From positions 1 to 23,668 of the IMG/VR virus record IMGVR_UViG_3300037367_000125: a stretch of 23,668 nt of DNA; one strand, 5' to 3'. Below the pieces are notes generated by a model. That model saw nothing but the letters and a program-made list of their open reading frames with translations, was not told where the DNA came from and searched no databases. How positions within the stretch are numbered: the first letter of the stretch is position 1; every line of letters starts with the position of its first letter. Shown one piece after another: positions 14,580-20,710 of the stretch. The DNA comes from a virus. The position numbers and the translations under genes were made by a program.

Positions 14580-15307
14580 GTCTCCAGCAATTTCAACTGG
14601 ACGTGGCGGCACAGGTGGCGGCGATGCCGCTGGCTGAAAATGTGCCGGTGTTCGTTTTTCGGCCGCGCGAGGCGCTGACGGCGACGGCGATCCAATCGAA
14701 GATTGACGCCGCCCTGGGGGCGTTGACGGGGAAGAACGGGCTGAGCGGGATTGCGATTACGGTATTGATGCCGAGGCTGGACATCAAGAGTGGCGAGCAG
14801 GAGATGCCGGGACCTTATCTGCATCTCAGATGCCAGGTGCTGGTGCAGGAAAACGCGATGGTGAATATGGGGATTAATGGGACCGGGATCGCCTGCGAGG
14901 ATCTGTCGATCTCCGTGGCGCAGGCGTTGCACTTATGGACGCCGGGCGGCGTCTCGGGCATCTGCCGGGTGAGTGAGCAGGCTATTGTCCCGGATTTGAC
15001 TTACAAGGATTCGATTACTTATCGCGTCAGCGTCGAGAGCGAGCCTGCATTCCCTGACCTGGCTACGACACCGATGCCGCTGATCCGGCTGGTGGGGGGG
15101 CAGGTGAACCTGCTTTGCCTGCCGGTGGGCGTCGCGATCTATTATACCCTGGACGGGACGACGCCGGCTCCATCCGAGGGCGAGATTGTAACCACGGCCC
15201 AGCTTTACGAGGCGCCCTTTGGCTGCCCGCCGCCGGGCACGCTGCTGCGGGCGCAGGCTTTCCTGCCCGGGGCGCGCGGGAGCGATATCAATTACCAGCA
15301 ATTCTGA
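14576..15307 (+). CDS. Tail terminator-like protein (Mu gp37 position) with a chitobiase C-terminal-like module
   Basis: A 243-aa two-part protein. Residues 1-160 have the alpha/beta layout of a tail terminator or minor tail protein (helix FQLDVAAQVAAMP, strand VPVFVFRP, IAITVLMPRLDI, PYLHLRCQVLVQENAMVN, helix SISVAQALHLW), consistent with Mu gp37/DUF1834-like proteins that cap the tail tube at the head. Residues about 168-243 contain YYTLDGTTPAPSEG and LYEAPF followed by LLRAQAFLPG, the signature of the CHB_HEX_C_1/FN3-like module found in chitobiases and many surface proteins. The module probably projects from the virion and may bind carbohydrate. GGAGG seven bases before ATG 14576 and the four-base overlap with the previous stop support the start. 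Confidence 0.65.
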   Translation: MSLQQFQLDVAAQVAAMPLAENVPVFVFRPREALTATAIQSKIDAALGALTGKNGLSGIAITVLMPRLDIKSGEQEMPGPYLHLRCQVLVQENAMVNMGINGTGIACEDLSISVAQALHLWTPGGVSGICRVSEQAIVPDLTYKDSITYRVSVESEPAFPDLATTPMPLIRLVGGQVNLLCLPVGVAIYYTLDGTTPAPSEGEIVTTAQLYEAPFGCPPPGTLLRAQAFLPGARGSDINYQQF

Positions 15308-15313
15308 CATTCA

Positions 15314-15345
15314 ATTAGCAATCTCACATCAGCAATTAGAAATTA
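15314..15345 (+). repeat. Dispersed repeat family A, copy 4
   Basis: ATTAGCAATCTCACATCAG continues into CAATTAGAAATTAA. The first 19 bases match 3813-3831 with one mismatch and, inverted, 20314-20332 with one mismatch. ACATCAGCAATTAG recurs at 16794-16807. It fills the gap directly before the tail tube start. Confidence 0.75.
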
Positions 15346-15349
15346 ACTT

Positions 15350-16285
15350 ATGGCCTTAGTAAGAGCAACCGGACCGGCAATCGTGATCTTCAACGGGGTG
15401 AGTTACTATTTTAAGACCGGGCTGAAAATCAGCGTCAAGCGGAGCCGGGTGAAGATCGATACCGACGCCTTTGGCCAGATTGCCGAAGTGGCAAAGGATA
15501 CCGTGGTTACGATGACCGGGACGCCGGTGGGGGCGATCCGGGGCGCGGACATCGCGGGGCAGATGCCTTATGCGCCGAGCGGGATCGGCGGCTCGATCTT
15601 CGGGGCCGAGGATGTGCCGCTGGTGGTGCAGACCATCGCGGACGGGCAGCAGATCACCTGGTCGCGCGGCGCGATCAGCAAGTACCCGAGCATCCTGCTG
15701 AGCGCGACCAAGGGGACTATCTACAAGGGCGACATGACCTTTGCGTGCCTGATGGCGTCGAACTTTACCCTGACGGGCAACAGCGCATGGAACAGCGTTG
15801 CGGCCGAGGCGTTCGCGGACACCACATTTGACCCGGCCAAGGTACGGATGGGGCAATACACGGCGGCCTGGGGAGCTGTCGCGCCGTATAGCTCGATGGT
15901 GTCGCAGGAGGGATTCACGCTGACGCCGTCCATCGAGACCACGCCGATTGACGTGGATAACTACGGAGTCATCGACATGGTGCTGAAATCGATGACGGGA
16001 CTGGCGAGTTTCATGCCAGCGAACCTGACTGAGGCGCAGACCGATACGCTCATCAATCTCCAGGGCGGCGCCGCGTGGCTGCCGGGCCAGGCGATTGGCG
16101 ATGGCGGCAATAACCTGGTCGTGACCGGGCCGCATCTGGTTGCAACGCTGGTGGGGGCCGGGGCGGTGGATTATGATCTGATGTACGCGACCGGGAAGCT
16201 AAGGAGCGGGGAGGTGGCCTTTGGCAGCGCGCTTACGTTTACCGCCGGCGTGCCGAACCCGATCTTTACCTTCACCGTGGACTAA
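15350..16285 (+). CDS. Major tail (tube) protein
   Basis: A 311-aa, beta-rich protein with few cysteines, the right size and place for a tail tube protein. It opens with a strand pair (AIVIFNGVSYYFKTGLKISVKRSRVKIDTDAFGQ), and later has TPSIETTPIDVDNYGVIDMVLKSMTGLASFMPANLTEAQ, a phrase characteristic of tube-fold proteins that alternate strands with a helix. The end, PNPIFTFTVD, closes in a strand. I place it as tube on architecture and context, immediately after the terminator-like gene; no sheath gene accompanies it, which favours a flexible or short tail over a contractile one. The start follows an AACTTATG leader with no Shine-Dalgarno sequence. Confidence 0.65.
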   Translation: MALVRATGPAIVIFNGVSYYFKTGLKISVKRSRVKIDTDAFGQIAEVAKDTVVTMTGTPVGAIRGADIAGQMPYAPSGIGGSIFGAEDVPLVVQTIADGQQITWSRGAISKYPSILLSATKGTIYKGDMTFACLMASNFTLTGNSAWNSVAAEAFADTTFDPAKVRMGQYTAAWGAVAPYSSMVSQEGFTLTPSIETTPIDVDNYGVIDMVLKSMTGLASFMPANLTEAQTDTLINLQGGAAWLPGQAIGDGGNNLVVTGPHLVATLVGAGAVDYDLMYATGKLRSGEVAFGSALTFTAGVPNPIFTFTVD

Positions 16286-16292
16286 ATGAGCG

Positions 16293-16709
16293 ATGCTTGT
16301 ATCCATCGGCGGCTATACCTTATGCGACGGCACGCGGGAAGGAGGCGTCTCGACCACGGGGATGAAGTTCAAGGTAAAACGGCTCATCCAGGTGGCGCCA
16401 TGTTTCCGCGCGGAGCAGGTCGAGACATTCGACCGTGGGAACCGGGAGACGATGCTGAGCTTCGACGTGTTCTACACCTTCGATACCATCGCGGACGCGG
16501 AGGCGTTTGTGCTCCTGCTGGAGGAAAATCTGCCGAGCGCGGGCCTCGTCACGCTGATATCCAGCAAGCCGAACGGCCAGACCGTGGTGCGCTACCTTGC
16601 GGACGGCAAGGTCGATTCCCACGAGCTGATCGAGCAGATCGGGAGCACCATCCACTATCACTACGAACTCATCGGCGGAGTGGCGCAGAGCACGCCGCCG
16701 GCGGAGTAA
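16293..16709 (+). CDS. Small tail protein following the tube gene
   Basis: A 138-aa protein with MLVSIGGYTLCDGTREGG, a strand-rich centre (KFKVKRLIQVAPCF, RGNRETMLSFDVFYTFDTIADAEAFVLLLEENLP) and an end of IHYHYELIGG. The RGN-x-x-x-LSFDV-x-x-TF-x-AEAF pattern looks like a domain of small tail-assembly or distal-tail proteins, but I cannot name the family. It begins seven bases after the tube stop. A second frame opens at 16286 over the same bases; its product is Arg/His-rich and lacks structure, so I treat it as a shadow. Possible roles: tail completion, tail-tip or adaptor to the baseplate. Confidence 0.65.
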   Translation: MLVSIGGYTLCDGTREGGVSTTGMKFKVKRLIQVAPCFRAEQVETFDRGNRETMLSFDVFYTFDTIADAEAFVLLLEENLPSAGLVTLISSKPNGQTVVRYLADGKVDSHELIEQIGSTIHYHYELIGGVAQSTPPAE

Positions 16710-16712
16710 GGA

Positions 16713-16808
16713 GATTTCAAATTGCTAATGCCGGACTGCTAATTTCAAGAACCAGAACATGCACCGCACGCCGCTCCCTCAATCTGCATTTTAACATCAG
16801 CAATTAGC
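16713..16808. repeat. Repeat-filled gap, family A fragments
   Basis: The 107-base gap before the next gene has ATTTCAAATTGCTAATGC at its left and ACATCAGCAATTAG (16794-16807) at its right; the latter 14 bases are identical to part of 15314-15345. Nothing else is recognisable between them. Confidence 0.6.
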
Positions 16809-16816
16809 ACTTACCC

Positions 16817-17698
16817 ATGCCAATCACTAATCAGATCATCCGGATATCGGCGGACAGCGCGAGTAAAGAAAACGTCATCGACATCAACTCCAATGCCGAG
16901 CCGGAGGCGTGGGTGAGCAATGATTTGACGATCCAGTTTGGCTGGTTCCTGAATGGAGTGCTGCAAAGCGTGGCCGGGATATCGAGCGTCACGTTTTACC
17001 TGAAAGATAACACGGACCTGGACGGCCCGTCGCTGCTCGATTTGACGGTCAACTCGTTCGATAACACGACGACTCAGAATACCTGGGCTGCGGGGACGCA
17101 GCAGCAAGGGGTAATCGCTATCACGGCCGATGACCTGGCGCTGGGCGGTCTCCAGGGCAATCCGCCCTCGCGGCTGCTGCATTTCAGCCTGGTGGCGGTG
17201 ATGGGCACGGGCCAGATCACGACGCTGTGCGTGGGGACGCTGAACCTTATTGATCCCGGCGCAAACTCCGGCGGGAGTGTGCCGGCGGCCGCGTTGACGG
17301 GATCGCAGGTGGCGGCGCTGATCGCGGCGGCGGCGATCAGCCCGGCGGCGCTGAATCTGAACGCGGCGGGGACTTCTGCCATTACCAACGCCAATCCGTG
17401 GATCGCGGGCCGGCAGCCGGTGACGCTGGCGGCCGGCGGCGGGGCGTATGTGGCTAACCTGACATTAACCGACGTGGTTGCGGTTACTTCCACGCCTCTG
17501 GCGGGGGCGGTGCTGCGGGTGATTGTGGATTTCCCGGCATCGGCGAATCCGACGTTGAATATCTATGACTCCAGCGTGGCGGGGACGCTGCTGCAAGGGC
17601 CGCTGACCAATCCTAATCCGGCGATTGCGCAGAGCTTCTACTTCCAGGCGGGCTTCGACGGGGCCAACTGGCACAAAGAGGACGGGCATTGGATTTAG
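16817..17698 (+). CDS. Baseplate or upper-fibre-like beta protein
   Basis: A 293-aa protein. The N-terminal 130 residues form a beta domain (WVSNDLTIQFGWFLNGVLQSVAGISSVTFYLKD, about 32-64), a layout seen in upper baseplate and tail-tip proteins that hold fibres. An Ala-rich helix at about 155-180 (AALTGSQVAALIAAAA) follows. The last 90 residues contain ANPTLNIYDSSVAGTLLQ and end FDGANWHKEDGHWI; this segment resembles residues 95-150 of the fibre protein encoded at 17770 (PSLQVMDSSTNGTLLH ... TQWSFNPEG), so the two neighbours share a domain. Function is inferred from context. The start has no Shine-Dalgarno sequence; its leader is repeat-derived (CACTTACCCATG). Confidence 0.65.
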   Translation: MPITNQIIRISADSASKENVIDINSNAEPEAWVSNDLTIQFGWFLNGVLQSVAGISSVTFYLKDNTDLDGPSLLDLTVNSFDNTTTQNTWAAGTQQQGVIAITADDLALGGLQGNPPSRLLHFSLVAVMGTGQITTLCVGTLNLIDPGANSGGSVPAAALTGSQVAALIAAAAISPAALNLNAAGTSAITNANPWIAGRQPVTLAAGGGAYVANLTLTDVVAVTSTPLAGAVLRVIVDFPASANPTLNIYDSSVAGTLLQGPLTNPNPAIAQSFYFQAGFDGANWHKEDGHWI

Positions 17699-17707
17699 GT
17701 CGATGAC

Positions 17708-17767
17708 TTGAACTTACACTTGAACCTGAACTTGAACCCAATCTTACACTTAAACTTCTACTTACAC
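17708..17767 (+). repeat. Hexamer-unit array 3 (ten 6-bp units) abutting a start codon
   Basis: Sixty bases in unbroken 6-bp phase: three TTGAAC, three TTACAC, and CTGAAC, CCAATC, TTAAAC and TTCTAC once each. It has the same length and orientation as array 1. Only two bases separate it from the fibre gene ATG at 17770, so it is the whole leader of that gene. Confidence 0.85.
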
Positions 17768-17769
17768 TT

Positions 17770-20298
17770 ATGATTCGCAAACCATTCATCACTCGCGGGG
17801 AACTCATCGGGGTCGCTCTCATCGGGGCGCTGCTGCTACTGTTTTTGTGGGGGAGATTGCCGGCGCACGGGGACCCGTCCCCGACGACGTACTCGCAGTA
17901 CAACGGGGCTGCGAGCCTGGGGACGGTGACAAGCGGCACCACGATTACCCTGGGCCGCCTGGGGAGCGTCTCGACTTATCAGCTCACGCTCTCAAGCGGT
18001 ACCGCGCCTTACTCAGGCCAGATCGTGTTGAGCGATACCGGGATTCATCCTGGCGATCTCTATTTTATTGCGGTGAGTTATCCGGGGAGCGGGTACCCAT
18101 CGTTGCAGGTAATGGATAGCTCGACGAACGGGACGCTATTGCACTCGTCGACGGATACAAGCATCGCGGGGAAGACTGTGCTCCGCTTTGTCAATACCTC
18201 CGGGACGCAATGGAGTTTCAATCCGGAGGGGGCGCTGCTGACGCGGAATCTGGGAACCGGTTTACAGGCGGCCTCTGCGCAGCCGGTGAACACCGGCAGC
18301 GGGCTGGTGACGGGGAGCGGCCTGGCGAGCGGGACGGCCGGTTACTCGACTTCGCTCTCTTCGACCCTAAGCGGTATCTCGTCTCCACTGGCCGCATCTG
18401 CAGGACCGCCGATGCTGGCTCTCACTTCAAGCGATGTCGTTGTGTTTAACTTATCGAGCTGGGACCGGGCGGCTCATGTTTCGGGGACAGGTCTGGTTGG
18501 GACGCAGCTCCCGAATGGCGGATACACCAGCGCGTGGCCCACTCTCTTGATGCAGAGCGCATGGGGAAAGAACGCCCATTGGTTCAACGTGTCCACGGAC
18601 GGCCAAACGACGGCGGGAGCGCTGGCTCAATATAATACTCCGAACACCACGTATGGAGTGACTGTGCCGAGCCCACACGCGATTTTCACGAGTGGCTCGT
18701 TTCCGGGGCGAAAAATTCTCATCACAGGGGGCTCGCTGCTGCACAACGACGCTGAGAGCCTGATAACTACTGCGTCCACGGTCGCCAACTTATTGCAAAT
18801 GACGGGCAGCGCCCACGCGGATACCGCGACCGTAATCATGGCTACGTCACCGGTGATCGACTATTGGACAGGCGATTATCTCGCGACCAATCCTCTCATC
18901 AAGGCGGACGATCTCGCTTTGATCGATGGGACGCAGGGCGTGCTTTGGGACGGGCTCGCCCGGATGGATGCTTACCTTCCCAACCAGGCTTATACACCGT
19001 GGTTTCCCGATAACCTTCACGGCAGCGCGTTGGCCGCGCAGATTGCCTCCGATAATTGGGAGGACTACCTGAGCCGCGGCGCGCAAAACATCCCTGGCGA
19101 CTTCGGAATAAACAATGAGGGGACTTACTTTGGAGGCGGTCTCTCGGTGGACACGCTGATGGGTCCGATTGCCATTAATCTCAATGAATCCGAGGGGCGC
19201 ATTGACCTGTTTAATGACGGGACGAACTTCTTCGGAGTCTCGGCGCCGGCCTCGAGCGGGTCCGCGGTGACGTTTCTTTACGCGTCGCAATACACAGGAT
19301 CGAAGGTTTCCATCGCTGAGTTGACTTCATCAGGGGCTTACCTGGATAAGTTTGATTTTTTCGTGACGGGGCAACCTGTGGAGACGGCTACCGCAAACCT
19401 GTCACTGACGGGCACGATGACTGTTACCGGCCCGCTGGTCGCGCAGTCCGGATCGTTCTCTTCGGCGATGTTCGCGACTTCGGGGACGATTGGTACGATC
19501 ACGTCGAGCGTCGGCTTTTACACAGGGGGGCTTACAGTCACGCCCTCGGGGATCAGCTTTGGGAACACGCCGGAATACCTGGATGTTTACAATGGGGCGG
19601 GTAGCGCGGTGCTGGGGATGTACGCCGGCCCGGGCAATACCTTGGAACTCTATACCGATGCGGTGGGAGGAGGCAGCGTGACGCGCGGAAGCATGACTTA
19701 TCCGGGACGGCTTTATACGGCTTTTGATTCTCTGACACAGGCCGGAGGTGACACATTCTATTTGACGACGGGGACCGGAACTCTCGGTGTGAGTGGAACT
19801 GCACCTACCTGGAACGGGGCGCCGTGGCCGGGCGGCGGTGGATCTTCGGCCACCACGCTAACCAACGGGACTTTTACTACTTACGCGCCGCTGATCAATG
19901 GGACGGCGAATGACACGATTGTGACGGGGACGGCTCATTGCACTGGTACGAACACGGCAATGGTTAGCGGCACGCTGGCAAAGGGGACTTATCTGCTTCA
20001 TGCTATAATAACAACGGCGGCAGGTAGTTCCTCGAACTTCAACCCGTTATTTAGGTACATCAATGATCTGACGGTGACTGGCACCTACTGCGGTGAATTT
20101 CCCACTGCCGGCAGTCCAAACAACTGGAACGACTTCGAGGGGAACACATCCGTAAATCAGGCCAGCACGGTTGATCCGTATCAAGAGATCACGATTCACA
20201 CTCCCGGAGGAGCGTTTTACGGGGCCATCATTTCGGACACTTCCGGCACCACGAATGCAACGGCGGATTTTGTAATACAACAAATCGGGAGCCAGTAG
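17770..20298 (+). CDS. Tail fibre/spike with embedded SGNH-hydrolase-like domain and N-terminal membrane helix
   Basis: An 842-aa protein. Residues 11-28 are a membrane helix after a basic start. Residues 45-155 are a beta domain shared with the preceding protein. Residues about 222-435 resemble an SGNH/GDSL esterase: strand VVVFNLSSWD (223-232) in the block I position, with Ser230 where the catalytic Ser would be but LSS in place of GDS; VSTDGQT with Gly278 (block II); ILITGGSLLHND with Asn327-Asp328 (block III); and DNLH at 414-417, the Asp-x-x-His of block V. Such domains deacetylate or de-esterify surface glycans. Residues 440-720 are repetitive Ser/Thr/Gly beta structure, and 720-842 look like a compact receptor-binding tip. 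Virion fibre is the best reading. Confidence 0.72.
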   Translation: MIRKPFITRGELIGVALIGALLLLFLWGRLPAHGDPSPTTYSQYNGAASLGTVTSGTTITLGRLGSVSTYQLTLSSGTAPYSGQIVLSDTGIHPGDLYFIAVSYPGSGYPSLQVMDSSTNGTLLHSSTDTSIAGKTVLRFVNTSGTQWSFNPEGALLTRNLGTGLQAASAQPVNTGSGLVTGSGLASGTAGYSTSLSSTLSGISSPLAASAGPPMLALTSSDVVVFNLSSWDRAAHVSGTGLVGTQLPNGGYTSAWPTLLMQSAWGKNAHWFNVSTDGQTTAGALAQYNTPNTTYGVTVPSPHAIFTSGSFPGRKILITGGSLLHNDAESLITTASTVANLLQMTGSAHADTATVIMATSPVIDYWTGDYLATNPLIKADDLALIDGTQGVLWDGLARMDAYLPNQAYTPWFPDNLHGSALAAQIASDNWEDYLSRGAQNIPGDFGINNEGTYFGGGLSVDTLMGPIAINLNESEGRIDLFNDGTNFFGVSAPASSGSAVTFLYASQYTGSKVSIAELTSSGAYLDKFDFFVTGQPVETATANLSLTGTMTVTGPLVAQSGSFSSAMFATSGTIGTITSSVGFYTGGLTVTPSGISFGNTPEYLDVYNGAGSAVLGMYAGPGNTLELYTDAVGGGSVTRGSMTYPGRLYTAFDSLTQAGGDTFYLTTGTGTLGVSGTAPTWNGAPWPGGGGSSATTLTNGTFTTYAPLINGTANDTIVTGTAHCTGTNTAMVSGTLAKGTYLLHAIITTAAGSSSNFNPLFRYINDLTVTGTYCGEFPTAGSPNNWNDFEGNTSVNQASTVDPYQEITIHTPGGAFYGAIISDTSGTTNATADFVIQQIGSQ

Positions 20299-20300
20299 CG

Positions 20301-20332
20301 GAATTGCAAATTCCTGATGTGAAATTGCTAAT
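20301..20332 (-). repeat. Dispersed repeat family A, inverted copy
   Basis: CTGATGTGAAATTGCTAAT (20314-20332) is the reverse complement of 15314-15332 with one mismatch. GAATTGCAAATTC precedes it. The gap holds nothing else. Confidence 0.75.
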
Positions 20333-20343
20333 CGTTCCAGAAA

Positions 20344-20694
20344 ATGATTGAGGCAGAAAATGAGAATCCGGTCCCTGAGCCGGAACCTGGCCCGGATGCA
20401 GATGTTACTGCCGATTCCGTGCCGGATAAAATGGAATATCCTGACCCGCAGGAGTTGCTCGTAGAGGGGGACAAGCCGGCGGATTCCAACTCCGCCGCGG
20501 CGCCGAATGCCATTGTCGTGGAGACGCGGAGCGCCACCGCTGACCTGCCCCGCGTGCCGCCGACCGGACAACCGGGCGGAAACCACGCATCCAGGAGCCC
20601 CGGGCATCCGGAAGACCGGGAAAAATCATTGACCGGAGTTATCAGCCGCATCGAGCGGCTCGAGAACTGGGTCAAAACTAATAGATTAGGATAA
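20344..20694 (+). CDS. Small acidic, Pro/Glu/Asp-rich protein
   Basis: A 116-aa protein, disordered-looking and acidic for residues 1-90 (PEPEPGPDAD, PDPQELLVEGDKPAD), ending in a short charged helix (SLTGVISRIERLENWVK) with a coiled-coil pattern. No family is recognised. Codon use resembles its neighbours and it fits tightly between the fibre and hub genes, which supports it being real; there is no Shine-Dalgarno sequence and the opposite strand is also open. A chaperone for fibre assembly or a linker between fibre and hub is possible; this is speculation from position and composition. Confidence 0.55.
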   Translation: MIEAENENPVPEPEPGPDADVTADSVPDKMEYPDPQELLVEGDKPADSNSAAAPNAIVVETRSATADLPRVPPTGQPGGNHASRSPGHPEDREKSLTGVISRIERLENWVKTNRLG

Positions 20695-20710
20695 CCATCG
20701 CTTATATCTC

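Noticed and set aside
16286-16807. Second plus-strand frame over the small tail gene, considered as a partner in a programmed frameshift (tail chaperone G/GT)
   Set aside because: Its translation is Arg/His-rich nonsense for the whole length, continues through repeat DNA, and I see no slippery heptamer at a suitable place. The 16293 frame alone looks like protein.
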